In this document: one piece after another, positions 9,136 through 17,572 of the stretch
Numbering within the stretch: the first letter of the stretch is position 1
Layout of the letters: each line of letters begins with the position of its first letter
Origin: Hoeflea sp. BAL378
Lineage (GTDB): Bacteria; Pseudomonadota; Alphaproteobacteria; Rhizobiales; Rhizobiaceae
Direction of reading: 5' to 3'
Assembly: GCF_000759435.1 (NCBI RefSeq)
Contig: NZ_JRJG01000110.1
Location: 1 to 48,467 of the forward strand
DNA length: 48,467 bases
Made by a program: the position numbers and the translations under genes
Notes under the pieces: generated by a model
The model's input: only the letters and a program-made list of their open reading frames with translations
What the model was told of the DNA's origin: nothing
The model's database searches: none

Positions 9136-9617
9136 CCGACCAACCGCTTTTGGAAGCGATGCGTGGGAACGATGAAGGTCCGGGTGACGCCGGCCGGGGT
9201 CCACAGGGCGTCGTCAAAGGTCTCCGTGAGGCGCCAGCCCTGCCGGAGGTAGAACCGTTCCGCCCGGACGTTGCCCGCCGTGCAGAGAAGCTCCGCCTCG
9301 GTCGTCCCGTCCTGCGCCAAAGTCCGTTCCGCGAAGTCCAGCAGGGCGGAGGCGACGCCCGTGCCGCGCGCGTCCGCGCCGACATACAGCTTGACGACCT
9401 CGCAGCCTCTCAATGACACGAAGCCGACAGGCTCCGCGCCGGATGCCGCGACGAAGAACCGGTCGGTCGCTTCCGTCCACCAGGCGAGAAAATTGTCCGG
9501 CCTGCGATAGGCCAGGATCTCTGCGGGAACGAGATCGGCATGCGCTTCGTGCCATCCCCGATGCCAGATGTGGATGATGGCGTTGGCGTCTCCCACAGCC
9601 GCTGGTCGGATATGCAT
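9132..9617 (-). CDS. GNAT family N-acetyltransferase
   Basis: The 161-residue protein starts MHIRPAAVGDANAIIHIWHRGW and has the GNAT fold, with the acetyl-CoA-binding motif A as VGADARGTGVASALLDFAER (about residues 80-99) and the later AERFYLRQGW motif. These enzymes move an acetyl group from acetyl-CoA to an amine; the substrate cannot be predicted. The ATG at 9617 has an AGGAGA sequence upstream; a longer frame to 9827 would overlap ribB. It lies downstream of ribB on the same strand. Confidence 0.87.
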   Translation of the reverse strand: MHIRPAAVGDANAIIHIWHRGWHEAHADLVPAEILAYRRPDNFLAWWTEATDRFFVAASGAEPVGFVSLRGCEVVKLYVGADARGTGVASALLDFAERTLAQDGTTEAELLCTAGNVRAERFYLRQGWRLTETFDDALWTPAGVTRTFIVPTHRFQKRLVG

Positions 9618-9688
9618 GCCGGCTTCTCCTGGGAGGGTGGGGGCAGGAGACACCGAGTCCCGTATCTCCGGAATGAACCGGGCCGGCC

Positions 9689-10789
9689 TCAGATCAGCTC
9701 GGTCGACGAGATCCTTATGCCGAAACCTTCCAGCCCGACATAGTGCCGCTCGCGCGACGCATAGAGCTTGATCGAGGAAATGCCGAGATCCCTGAGGATC
9801 TGCGCGCCGAGCCCGATCTCCAGCCATTCGTCCTCGCGCGCCTTGGCCTCGGCGTGGTCCTCGCGCTCGTCGGCCATCACCCGGCGCGTGACCTGCTTGC
9901 CCACGCCCACCGATCCCTCGCGCAGATACACCACCACGCCGCGGCCTTCCTTGGCCATGCGCGTGATGATCGCCGTCATCGGATCCTGCTTGGAAAACAC
10001 ATCGTCGACCACCGATTCGAGATGCAGCCGGACCGGTACGTCGACGCCGTCGCGGACATCGCCGAAGACCACCGCCAGATGGTGCATCGGGTCCCAGGGC
10101 AGCTTGTAGGAATGGGCCTTCGCAGGCCCCGCGACCGTGTCCACGTCGAAGCTCTCGACATGGTGGACCAGCGTTTCCTTGCGCTGGCGGTAGGCGATCA
10201 GGTCGGCCACCGAGACCTGCTTGAGGCTGTGCCTGACAGAGAATTCGTCGACCTGCTCGCCGCGCGTCACCGTGCCGTCGTCATTGACCAGTTCGCAGAT
10301 CACCGCGATCGGCGGCAGGCTTGCGAGCTTGCACAGGTCGACCGCGGCCTCGGTGTGGCCCGAGCGCATCAGCACGCCGCCCTCGCGCGCGATCAGCGGG
10401 AAGATGTGGCCCGGACGAGTGAAGTCGTTGGCCCCGGCATTGGGATTGGCGAGGTTGCGCGCCGTCAGCGTCCGGTCCTCGGCGGAGATGCCGGTCGTGG
10501 TGCCGTGCTTGTAGTCGACCGAAACGGTGAAGGCGGTGGTGTGCGCCGAATCATTCTCGGCCACCATGGCGGTCAGGTTCAGCCGCTTGGCCTCCTCGCG
10601 CGGCATCGGCGTGCAGACGATGCCCGAGGTGTGGCGCACGATGAAGGCCATCTTCTCGGGCGTGCAGTGGACCGCGGCGACGATCAGGTCGCCTTCGTTC
10701 TCGCGGCCTCCGTCGTCGGTGACGACGACGATTTCGCCGGCTTCGAATGCGCGAATGGCGTCAACGACGTGAGCTTGGTCATAGGTCAT
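9689..10789 (-). CDS. ribB: 3,4-dihydroxy-2-butanone-4-phosphate synthase with degenerate GTP cyclohydrolase II-like domain
   Basis: The N-terminal half (about residues 1-205) is a DHBP synthase, which turns ribulose-5-phosphate into the four-carbon unit of riboflavin. It has the acidic loop DDGGRENEGD, RPGHIFPL and HTEAAVDL. The C-terminal half resembles GTP cyclohydrolase II but lacks the three zinc-binding cysteines; a trace remains in GAQILRDLGISSIKLYAS. The protein is therefore probably a monofunctional RibB with a vestigial or repurposed RibA-like domain. It begins 12 bp after aroC. I see no FMN riboswitch upstream of the operon. Confidence 0.93.
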   Translation of the reverse strand: MTYDQAHVVDAIRAFEAGEIVVVTDDGGRENEGDLIVAAVHCTPEKMAFIVRHTSGIVCTPMPREEAKRLNLTAMVAENDSAHTTAFTVSVDYKHGTTTGISAEDRTLTARNLANPNAGANDFTRPGHIFPLIAREGGVLMRSGHTEAAVDLCKLASLPPIAVICELVNDDGTVTRGEQVDEFSVRHSLKQVSVADLIAYRQRKETLVHHVESFDVDTVAGPAKAHSYKLPWDPMHHLAVVFGDVRDGVDVPVRLHLESVVDDVFSKQDPMTAIITRMAKEGRGVVVYLREGSVGVGKQVTRRVMADEREDHAEAKAREDEWLEIGLGAQILRDLGISSIKLYASRERHYVGLEGFGIRISSTELI

Positions 10790-10801
10790 GGAAAGGGTCT
10801 T

Positions 10802-11896
10802 TCAGTCGAGGCGGCCGGTCTGGCCGCGGTCTCTCAAATAGTGGTCGGCCAGCGCGCAGGCCACCATGGCTTCGCCGATGGGCACGGCGCGGATGCCGAC
10901 GCAGGGGTCGTGCCGGCCCTTGGTCTTCACATCCACCTCGTGGCCGTCGGAATCGATCGAGCGGCGCTCGTTGAGGATCGAGGAGGTGGGCTTGACGGCG
11001 AAGCGCGCGACCACCGGCTGCCCGGTGGAAATGCCGCCGAGGATCCCGCCGGAATTGTTGCTGAGGAACACCGGCTGGCCGTCCTCGCCGATGCGCATCT
11101 CGTCGGCGTTCAGCTCACCGCTGATGGCGGCGGCGCCGAAGCCTTTGCCGATCTCCACGCCCTTGACCGCGTTGATCGACATCAGGTTGGCGCAGATGTC
11201 CTGGTCGAGCTTGGCGTAGATCGGCGCGCCGAGGCCTGCCGGCACATTGTCGGCCACCACCTCGATCACCGCGCCCACCGAGGAGCCTGCCTTGCGGATC
11301 GCGTCGAGATAGTCTTCCCAGACCGGCGCCATGGCCGCATCGGGGCAGAAGAACGGGTTGTTATCGACCTCGGCCCAGTCCCAGTTGTCGCGGTTGATCC
11401 TGTGCTCGCCGATCTGCACCAGCGCCGCGCGGACCCGCATGCCAGGAACCACCAGCCGCGCCAGGCCGCCGGCGGCGACGCGGGCCGCGGTCTCGCGCGC
11501 CGAGGAGCGGCCGCCACCGCGGTAGTCGCGCAATCCGTATTTGACGTCATAGGTGAAGTCGGCGTGGCCGGGCCGGTAGCGCTTGGCGATCTCGGAATAG
11601 TCCTTGGACCGCTGGTCGGTGTTCTCGATCAGCATCGACACCGGCGTGCCGGTGGTGATCAGGCCGCCATCCTCCTGCGGCATCACGCCGGACAGCACCT
11701 TGACCAGGTCGTCCTCGCGCCGCTGGGTGACGAAGCGGGACTGGCCCGGCTTGCGCTTGTCCATCCAGTGCTGCAGTTCGGCCTCGGTGAAGCGGATGCC
11801 GGGCGGGCAGCCGTCGACCACGCAGCCCAGCGCCGGGCCGTGGCTTTCGCCCCAGGTGGTCACGCGAAACAGGTGTCCGAAGGTGTTGTGCGACAT
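10802..11896 (-). CDS. aroC: Chorismate synthase
   Basis: AroC makes chorismate from 5-enolpyruvylshikimate-3-phosphate with reduced FMN, the last common step of aromatic biosynthesis. The 364-residue protein is of normal length. Signatures are [18 protein letters not shown] near the N-terminus, [17 protein letters not shown], and the [10 protein letters not shown] block. The ATG at 11896 ([12 protein letters not shown]) matches the family start; a TTG three codons upstream is less likely. Pairing with the flavin gene ribB is functionally neat because AroC depends on FMN. Confidence 0.97.
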   Translation of the reverse strand: MSHNTFGHLFRVTTWGESHGPALGCVVDGCPPGIRFTEAELQHWMDKRKPGQSRFVTQRREDDLVKVLSGVMPQEDGGLITTGTPVSMLIENTDQRSKDYSEIAKRYRPGHADFTYDVKYGLRDYRGGGRSSARETAARVAAGGLARLVVPGMRVRAALVQIGEHRINRDNWDWAEVDNNPFFCPDAAMAPVWEDYLDAIRKAGSSVGAVIEVVADNVPAGLGAPIYAKLDQDICANLMSINAVKGVEIGKGFGAAAISGELNADEMRIGEDGQPVFLSNNSGGILGGISTGQPVVARFAVKPTSSILNERRSIDSDGHEVDVKTKGRHDPCVGIRAVPIGEAMVACALADHYLRDRGQTGRLD

Positions 11897-12021
11897 GGGC
11901 TTCAACCATTTCCATGGCGGGTCCGGCCCGCTCTTGAATGTTCGCCGTGACTTCTAGATGATATCAGGGTCCGGGGGGAAGCCTTTTTGTGCAAAGCGTC
12001 CCAAAGCGCGGCTGTTTCGTT

Positions 12022-12057
12022 GACATCACGTTTTTTTGCGGCTCACATGCCGCCATC
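12022..12057 (+). promoter_or_regulatory. Possible sigma70-type promoter for the DUF1344 gene
   Basis: A TTGACA-like -35 box (12022-12027) is followed, 17 bases on, by a poor -10 match, 60-100 bp before the ATG at 12121. The -35 is good and the -10 is weak. Assignment is tentative. Confidence 0.35.
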
Positions 12058-12120
12058 AATTTTGCCACAATCTGCCCCTTGAAAGGGGACGACCAGAATC
12101 GATTGATCAAGGACTGTCCG

Positions 12121-12381
12121 ATGCGTTTTGCCATTTCCGCCTTGCTGGCCGTTTCCGCCATGCTCGCCCCGTTTTCAAGCTGGGCCCAGAGCGCTGATGC
12201 CACCGGTCTGATCGCCGAAGTCTCGCCCGCCGACCAGAGCATCACGCTCGACGACGGCAAGGTCTACCAGACCCCGACCGAGTTCAATTTCGAAGGCCTC
12301 GACAAGGATGTGGAAGTGGTCATCTTCTACACCGAAGTCGACGGCAAGCGCATGATCAACGACCTCGAACTGGTGCAGTAA
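12121..12381 (+). CDS. DUF1344 domain-containing small secreted protein
   Basis: The 86-residue protein has a clear Sec signal peptide (about residues 1-23, ending SSWAQS) and a mature domain of about 60 residues. That part, LIAEVSPADQSITLDDGKVYQTPTEF onward, is typical of DUF1344, a small family of rhizobia and relatives thought to be periplasmic. The function is unknown. The ATG at 12121 is preferred to longer frames because it starts the signal peptide. Its last 27 bases (12355-12381) occur again, identically, at 12959-12985. Confidence 0.85.
   Translation: MRFAISALLAVSAMLAPFSSWAQSADATGLIAEVSPADQSITLDDGKVYQTPTEFNFEGLDKDVEVVIFYTEVDGKRMINDLELVQ
12355..12381 (+). repeat. Direct repeat copy 1: 3' end of the DUF1344 gene
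   Basis: These 27 bases encode INDLELVQ and the stop. An identical 27-base copy lies at 12959-12985, 604 bp downstream and in the same orientation. Confidence 0.9.
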
Positions 12382-12454
12382 AGCATATCCGCACGGCCGA
12401 AAGGCTTCGCAGTCGAATGCGCACGACGCGTAGGGCCGGTCTTGGCCCCGAGAC

Positions 12455-12841
12455 TTATTTCACGGTGAACTTGGCCTTCAGGGACCGCCCGATGGGCGAG
12501 CCGTCACCTTCATATCGCGGCGTGGTCACGCTCACAACGAAACTGTCGGGCCCGCGATACCCGCGATCAGGCGTGTAGATCACCTGCATACCCCTAACCT
12601 TGCCCTCGCAGCTCGATGGAATGTTCTTGGCGCGGCTCATCTCGAATCGGATGTCGAGACGGCCATGCTGGGGTTGCGCGCTGATCTTGTGCCGCATCTT
12701 TCCGAACGTCGCGCAGGTATGGGGATGCCAGACAGCCACGTCATAGACCACCGTGGACCTGTTGGCCTGGACGGTGTTTTCGGCATTGGCGGGAAGGGAT
12801 AGGCCCAAAAGGGCAAGAAAACCGAGAACAAGAAATTTCAT
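12455..12841 (-). CDS. Secreted protein with an Ig-like/cadherin-like domain
   Basis: The 128-residue product has a Sec signal peptide (about residues 1-20, MKFLVLGFLALLGLSLPANA) and one domain ending in VIYTPDRGYRGPDSFVVSV. That ending is the hallmark strand pattern of bacterial Ig-like/cadherin-like domains (YTP..gy.G.DsF). Two cysteines (in HTCATF and SSCEGK) may form a disulfide. No partner gene is nearby. The ATG at 12841 is chosen because it starts the signal peptide; a longer frame would run through the gene-tail scar at 12922-12985. The gene lies between two repeat copies and may have arrived with the rearrangement. Confidence 0.75.
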   Translation of the reverse strand: MKFLVLGFLALLGLSLPANAENTVQANRSTVVYDVAVWHPHTCATFGKMRHKISAQPQHGRLDIRFEMSRAKNIPSSCEGKVRGMQVIYTPDRGYRGPDSFVVSVTTPRYEGDGSPIGRSLKAKFTVK

Positions 12842-12921
12842 GATCGACTCTTGGTTGCATGCAATAGGGTATTGATAATCAAACAACCGGCGCGCGTAAA
12901 GGGTCGAGGAATCAGCCCAGC

Positions 12922-12959
12922 TCAGATCCAGCCGATGGTGTCGTCCGCGATCTTCAGCA
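12922..12959 (-). pseudogene. Remnant of the 3' end of a histidine phosphatase gene
   Basis: Read on the minus strand this is LKIADDTIGWI-stop, matching the last codons of the intact phosphatase gene (LKIRDGSIGWV-stop, 13644-13681). By eye 33 of 38 bases agree. Similarity ends abruptly at 12959, where the DUF1344 tail copy begins. It is a gene-end fossil. Confidence 0.8.
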
Positions 12960-12985
12960 TCAACGACCTCGAACTGGTGCAGTAA
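12959..12985 (+). repeat. Direct repeat copy 2: orphan 3' end of a DUF1344 gene
   Basis: This exact 27-base copy of 12355-12381 carries the INDLELVQ codons and stop but no gene in front of it. It directly abuts the phosphatase remnant, giving the junction expected of a tandem duplication or an imported segment. Confidence 0.88.
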
Positions 12986-13041
12986 CCGACCTTGGTTCGA
13001 ATGGGGCCGATTGCCGGCCACGGACGGCCGGTCCAGAAGCT

Positions 13042-13512
13042 CTAGAACCCCAGCGCCCTGCGCCGCGCCCTGGCCGCCTCTGGCCAGAAGTCATCGACGC
13101 TCGAGTAGAAGATGTCGAAAGCCGGAACATCCGGCGGCAACCCCACCCACGGCAATTTGGACCGCGTGAAGATATGCACGTCCGGCGGCAGCAGGGCGGG
13201 TTCGTCAAGCGTGCCCACGCGCACGAACAGCATGGTCCGCCGCCGCCCGTAGTCCGACCAGACCGTGGTGCCGCACTCGGCGCAGCGGTAGAGGTCATGC
13301 GGAGAGCCGCTGTCGGTCGGCATCGTCTGCATGGCTGTCGCCCCCTGCTCGATGGCGATGTTGTCGCGTTCGATGATGGCGTTGACGACGAAGGCGCTTC
13401 CGGTCTGCCGCTGGCAGTCCTTGCAGTGGCAGCAATGGACGATCATCGGCTCGGTTGTGAGCCGGTAGCGCAGCGCGCCGCATCCGCACCCGCCCGAAAG
13501 GCCAGCCTTCAT
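13042..13512 (-). CDS. GFA family protein (Gfa-like/CENP-V domain)
   Basis: The 156-residue protein has the zinc-binding cysteine pattern of the GFA family: CGCGALRY, CHCKDCQRQTGSAF and YRCAECGT. The founding member speeds the reaction of formaldehyde with glutathione, but most members have unknown roles and the fold is mainly a zinc scaffold. It lies between the gene-tail scar and the histidine phosphatase gene, on the same strand as the latter but 131 bp away. Confidence 0.88.
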   Translation of the reverse strand: MKAGLSGGCGCGALRYRLTTEPMIVHCCHCKDCQRQTGSAFVVNAIIERDNIAIEQGATAMQTMPTDSGSPHDLYRCAECGTTVWSDYGRRRTMLFVRVGTLDEPALLPPDVHIFTRSKLPWVGLPPDVPAFDIFYSSVDDFWPEAARARRRALGF

Positions 13513-13643
13513 GTCCTCTCCGTTCTGCTGACTCGGCCCGCGGCCGGCAGGGGGGCCTGCGCCGTCCGATGGCTCGTGAACGAGCCCGATCCTATCCGCG
13601 AATCAGCGCCGCGAAAAGCCGGTCCGGACACCCGATAAAACTG

Positions 13644-14234
13644 TCAGACCCAGCCGATGCTGCCGTCCCTGATCTTCAGCACCCGGTCCTGGGGAATGTC
13701 GATCATGGCCGCTTCATCTCCCGGAATCTTGCCGATCCGGTTGAACAGCGTGCGGATCACGCCGCCATGGGCGACGCAGATCGTCGGTCCGGTGAGCGTG
13801 GGCAGGAACCGGTCGATCCGTTGGGCCAGCATGGCGTAGCTTTCCGCCCGCTCGCCCGGCGGCCGGAAATCCCACTTGCCGCTCTCGCGCTGGTCGATGA
13901 GATGGGGCGAGTGCATGGCCACGTCGTCGAGCGTTTCGCCTTCCCAGTCGCCGAAGGACAGCTCGATCAGCAGCGGGTCGGTGCGGTAGCCGCCCGGCTC
14001 GAGGCCGGCGGCCTCGCGCACCAGCTCCATGGTCTCGCGGGTCCGTCCCAGCGGGCTCGCCACCCAGTCGAACTCAGCAAGCGGCAGTTCCAGGTCGGTC
14101 AGCGCCGCCAGCGTCCGGCCATTGGCCCTTGCCTGGCTGCGGCCGGTCTCGTTGAGCGGAATGTCGCGCGCGCCCTGGAGCCGATCCTCCCGGTTGTAGT
14201 CCGTCTGCCCATGGCGGATCACATAGAGAATCAT
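13644..14234 (-). CDS. Histidine phosphatase family protein (phosphoglycerate mutase-like)
   Basis: The 196-residue protein begins MILYVIRHGQTDYNREDRLQG, with the catalytic RHG motif of the phosphoglycerate mutase superfamily. A second His lies in CVAHGGVIRTLF, and LSFGDWEGETLDDV is typical of broad phosphatases. Metabolic phosphatase activity is likelier than true mutase activity given the length. It begins 36 bp after fabI, suggesting co-transcription. Its 3' end is partly duplicated at 12922-12959. Confidence 0.92.
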   Translation of the reverse strand: MILYVIRHGQTDYNREDRLQGARDIPLNETGRSQARANGRTLAALTDLELPLAEFDWVASPLGRTRETMELVREAAGLEPGGYRTDPLLIELSFGDWEGETLDDVAMHSPHLIDQRESGKWDFRPPGERAESYAMLAQRIDRFLPTLTGPTICVAHGGVIRTLFNRIGKIPGDEAAMIDIPQDRVLKIRDGSIGWV

Positions 14235-14270
14235 GCCGGTGGTCCTGGTCTCGAGGCTTCGGTGGGGATC

Positions 14271-15083
14271 CTAGACGACGCTTATGTCAGGCGCATCAAC
14301 GGCCTTCATGCCGACCGTGTGATAGCCGGAATCGACATGCAGGATCTCGCCGGTCACGCCGCGCGCCAGATCCGACACGAGGTACAGCGCGGAATCGCCG
14401 ACTTCCTCGATGGTCACCGTGCGCTTGAGCGGCGAATTGTACTCATTCCACTTGAGAATATAGCGGAAATCGCCGATTCCCGAGGCGGCAAGCGTCTTGA
14501 TCGGGCCGGCGGAGATGGCGTTGACGCGGATGTTGGAGCCGCCCAGGTCGACCGCCAGATAGCGCACGCTGGCTTCCAGCGCGGCCTTGGCGACGCCCAT
14601 CACATTGTAATGCGGCATCACTTTTTCCGCGCCGTAATAGGTCAGCGTCAGGATCGAGCCGCCATCGGTCATCAGCGGTTCCGCCCGCTTGGCCACGGCC
14701 GTCAGCGAGTAGACCGAGATGTCCATGGTGCGGTTGAAATTCTCGCGGCTGGTCTCGACATAGCGGCCGGTCAGCTCGTCCTTGTCGGAAAAGGCAATCG
14801 CGTGGACGACGAAATCGAGCTTGCCCCACTTCGCCTCGATCTCCGCGAACACGGCGTCGATGGTGCCGAGGTCGGTGACGTCGCAATGGCCGGCGACGAT
14901 GGCGCCAAGTTCGGCGGCAAGCGGCTCGACGCGCTTCTTCAGGGCGTCGCCCTGATAGGTCAGCGCCAGCTCCGCGCCGGCGTCGGCGCATGCCTTCGCG
15001 ATACCCCAGGCGATGGACCGATTGTTGGCCACGCCCATGATCAGGCCGCGTTTGCCTTTCAACAAGCCGGAAGTGTCAGCCAT
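14271..15083 (-). CDS. fabI: Enoyl-[acyl-carrier-protein] reductase (NADH), FabI
   Basis: FabI reduces trans-2-enoyl-ACP in the last step of each fatty-acid elongation cycle. The 270-residue protein shows the short-chain dehydrogenase variant of the family: GVANNRSIAWGIAKA for NADH binding, and the Y-x6-K catalytic pair in MPHYNVMGVAKAA. The ATG at 15083 (MADTSGLLKGKRG) has a GGGAG sequence upstream; an upstream in-frame start adds residues unlike the family. Some alphaproteobacteria carry two FabI paralogues; only one is seen here. Confidence 0.96.
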   Translation of the reverse strand: MADTSGLLKGKRGLIMGVANNRSIAWGIAKACADAGAELALTYQGDALKKRVEPLAAELGAIVAGHCDVTDLGTIDAVFAEIEAKWGKLDFVVHAIAFSDKDELTGRYVETSRENFNRTMDISVYSLTAVAKRAEPLMTDGGSILTLTYYGAEKVMPHYNVMGVAKAALEASVRYLAVDLGGSNIRVNAISAGPIKTLAASGIGDFRYILKWNEYNSPLKRTVTIEEVGDSALYLVSDLARGVTGEILHVDSGYHTVGMKAVDAPDISVV

Positions 15084-15293
15084 GCTAGTCTCCCTCGAAA
15101 TCAACGCGCAGGCTATGGCACACGGGGCCACTGGCTGCAAGTCACGGGTGGGTGGCGGCTTCTGCCGCCGGGGGTCCGGTCCGTTGCGACTGTGTCAGGC
15201 GCGGCCGGTCGATGAAAAAACAATGTCTATTCGGACTGAAAAAAGCGAGCGTCTCGGGTTGGAAGGCGAGGGGCGGGGGCCGCCCTGGCGCGG

Positions 15294-16316
15294 TCACACA
15301 TACAGGGGCTTGCGGCCGGACCGCATCAGGTCGATCAGCCGTGGATCGGGTTTGTCGGGCAGCATCACACGCAGGTGGACCAGCAGCGCGCCGCGCCCGC
15401 CATTGCCGGTGGGAAGGCCCTTTTCCTGCACGCGGAGCACGGTGTCGGACCCGGACCATTGCGGCACCTCGATCCGCAGCGGACCGTCGAGGCCCTGATA
15501 GACAAAGGATCCGCCGAGCACCGCCTCGGTGAGCTCGATCGCCTGCTCGCCATGGATGTCGGCGCCCGAGGACTGGAAATGCGGATGCTTGAGGTGACGG
15601 ATGGTGACGATGGCGTCGCCCAGCGTCGAGGGGTCGGGAGAGGCGACAGCGATCTCGGCGCCGTCGACGGTGCCGGCGGGCACGTCGAAGGCCACCGTCC
15701 TGCCGTCGGCGAAAGCTATTTCCCCGCGGTCGCCGGCGAAGGCCGCTTCCAGGCTGATGGCGATATGATGGTGCGAGACCGGCAGGGCCGATGGCGGCTT
15801 GTGCCGGGTCTTCCATTTGGCGAACAGCGCGTCGAGCGCTTCGAGCGGATCCTCGTCCAGGCCGGGCGCGTCCGTCTCGGTCCGTCGCCCGGAAGGCTCG
15901 GCGTTGCGCGCGGGGCTCTGCTTGGTTTGCCTGGCCGCCGCTTCGCCGAAGATGTGGGACACCATGTCCTCGAAGCTCGCCTCCTCCTGCTCCTCGGACC
16001 TTGCCTCCGCAGTCGCGCCGGTGGCGGCGGCCATCGCCTGCTTGAAGGCCTTGAAGGGATTGGCGGCAAAGCCGCGGACGGGCCGGGTCCGCTTGCGGCC
16101 GCGGGCGTCGATATGGCCGCTGTCGAATTTCAGCCGCATGTCGGGATCGATCAGCAGCCGGTAGGCGAGCGCGATTTCCGCGAACCGGTTGCCGGCCTCC
16201 GGATCGTCCCGGTTCTGGTCCGGATGCCAGGTCTTGGCGAGCTGCCGGTAGGCGCTCTTGATATCTTCAGCCTTGGCGGTCTTGGAGACGCCGAGCACCG
16301 TGTACGGACTACGCAT
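15294..16316 (-). CDS. DnaJ domain-containing co-chaperone, CbpA-like
   Basis: The 340-residue protein has an N-terminal J domain (about residues 1-68) with the HPD tripeptide in TWHPDQN, which stimulates the ATPase of DnaK. There is a charged linker and a C-terminal substrate-binding region (about residues 175-340). It lacks the CxxCxGxG zinc repeats of true DnaJ, so it is a type II/CbpA-like co-chaperone. It is upstream of fabI on the same strand, with a 210-bp gap. Confidence 0.92.
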   Translation of the reverse strand: MRSPYTVLGVSKTAKAEDIKSAYRQLAKTWHPDQNRDDPEAGNRFAEIALAYRLLIDPDMRLKFDSGHIDARGRKRTRPVRGFAANPFKAFKQAMAAATGATAEARSEEQEEASFEDMVSHIFGEAAARQTKQSPARNAEPSGRRTETDAPGLDEDPLEALDALFAKWKTRHKPPSALPVSHHHIAISLEAAFAGDRGEIAFADGRTVAFDVPAGTVDGAEIAVASPDPSTLGDAIVTIRHLKHPHFQSSGADIHGEQAIELTEAVLGGSFVYQGLDGPLRIEVPQWSGSDTVLRVQEKGLPTGNGGRGALLVHLRVMLPDKPDPRLIDLMRSGRKPLYV

Positions 16317-16432
16317 GATACAATTCCCGCAGGGGCTTTACCCGGGGAAGCGTAGCGACGATTTGCTAACCATCGGTGTATGAAACACAAAACGGCGGAA
16401 AAAGCGTGGCGGCAAGGCGCGCGCGCCAGGCC

Positions 16433-16855
16433 TCAGGCGCCGGCGCGGTCGAGGCTGACGAGGTCCCAGCCGCCGTCGGGGCGGCGGCAGACGCGGCCGT
16501 TGAACAGGGCGACGCCGTCGAAGCCGTGCCGCGTGGTCTGGAAGGCGCGGCAGGACCTGCCCGCCTCGGTCGATTGCGTCAGGCCGGAGATCACGCCCGC
16601 CGATCCGGTCAGGGTATTGGACCAGGGCCTGGGCGCGGCGAGCTCGTTCTGTCCCAGGGCGCCGACGATGTCGCGGATCACGGTTTCGTCCGACATGATC
16701 TCGCTGTCGGCCGACAGCGGCGAAATCGCCCCCGTCGTGGCGGTGTCGACGGTGAGCGCGGACACGGCCGAAGAGCCCGAGCTCATGCATCCCGACAGGC
16801 AGAGGGTCACGGCCAGCGCCAAAAGAGCGCGGCTGAAAGCCCCGCTCTTTTCCAC
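16433..16855 (-). CDS. RT0821/Lpp0805-like surface lipoprotein
   Basis: From the GTG at 16855 the product is 140 residues with a compact lipoprotein signal (VEKSGAFSRALLALAVTLCLSGC), the lipobox being LSGC. The mature part contains PWSNTLTGSAGVISG, CRAFQTTRHGFDGVALFNGRVCRR and WDLVSLDR, typical of RT0821/Lpp0805 surface proteins of unknown function. An in-frame ATG at 16912 would lengthen it but leave only 11 bp to the divergent pdxH start and would put 19 odd residues before the signal. The start is therefore uncertain. Confidence 0.8.
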   Translation of the reverse strand: MEKSGAFSRALLALAVTLCLSGCMSSGSSAVSALTVDTATTGAISPLSADSEIMSDETVIRDIVGALGQNELAAPRPWSNTLTGSAGVISGLTQSTEAGRSCRAFQTTRHGFDGVALFNGRVCRRPDGGWDLVSLDRAGA

Positions 16856-16923
16856 GTCGTCTGCTTCTGTTAGGTCAATCGCCACGATATTGCCACTCCA
16901 GCCAGGAGGCATGAAGGAAGACT

Positions 16924-17538
16924 ATGACGGAAACAGGGTTAAAGATTGGTGACTTCACGGAAGCGGCCGAGCCATACAGGCTGTTTGCCCAGTGGCTGGA
17001 GGATGCCACCGCTTCCGAGCCCAACGATCCCAACGCGCTGGCGCTGGCGACGGTCGACGCCGACGGCCTGCCCGACGTCCGTATGGTGCTGCTCAAGGGG
17101 TTCGACGAGCGCGGCTTCGTCTTCTACACCAATTTCGAAAGCGCCAAGGGCCGGGAGATCCTTGGCTCGATGAAGGCGGCGATGTGCTTCCACTGGAAAT
17201 CGCTCCGGCGTCAGGTGCGCGTCCGCGGACCGGTGGAGCAGGTGAGCGACGCCGAGGCCGATGAATATTACGCCTCGCGCGCCCGCGGCAGCCGCATCGG
17301 CGCCTGGGCGTCCAAGCAGTCGCGCCCGCTCGAAAGCCGCTTCGCGCTCGAGAAGGCGGTGGCCGAATACACCGCCCGGCACGCCGTCGGCGAGATTCCC
17401 CGTCCGCCCTACTGGTCGGGCTTCCGGATCATCCCGCAGTCGATCGAGTTCTGGCACGACCGGCCGTTCCGGCTGCACGACCGCGTGGTGTTCACCCGGA
17501 ACGGCGAGGCCTGGGACAGGACGCGGCTCTATCCGTGA
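16924..17538 (+). CDS. pdxH: Pyridoxamine 5'-phosphate oxidase
   Basis: PdxH is an FMN enzyme that oxidises pyridoxine or pyridoxamine phosphate to pyridoxal 5'-phosphate. The 204-residue protein is of normal size. It has the FMN/PLP-binding [24 protein letters not shown] and the C-terminal signature [17 protein letters not shown] ending WDRTRLYP. The gene is divergent from the lipoprotein gene. Two purine-rich tracts precede the ATG (16904-16909 and 16915-16920), neither ideally spaced. Confidence 0.96.
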   Translation: MTETGLKIGDFTEAAEPYRLFAQWLEDATASEPNDPNALALATVDADGLPDVRMVLLKGFDERGFVFYTNFESAKGREILGSMKAAMCFHWKSLRRQVRVRGPVEQVSDAEADEYYASRARGSRIGAWASKQSRPLESRFALEKAVAEYTARHAVGEIPRPPYWSGFRIIPQSIEFWHDRPFRLHDRVVFTRNGEAWDRTRLYP

Positions 17539-17572
17539 ACAAGGGGAGGGGCCGAGTCTCAGCGAGGCCGGT

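Noticed and set aside
11897-12120. FMN riboswitch upstream of the aroC-ribB operon
   Set aside because: I looked for the conserved RFN element before aroC and in the 12-bp aroC-ribB gap and saw none of its core blocks.
12959-12985. A short in-frame reading through the scar ending in INDLELVQ as a functional mini-gene
   Set aside because: It begins inside the phosphatase remnant without a Shine-Dalgarno and is better explained as a junction of two gene fragments.
16911-16952. A 13-codon open frame overlapping the pdxH start, next to an AGGAGG sequence
   Set aside because: The Shine-Dalgarno lies only one base before its ATG, too close for initiation, and the peptide has no recognisable feature. 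It is probably a by-product of the pdxH leader.
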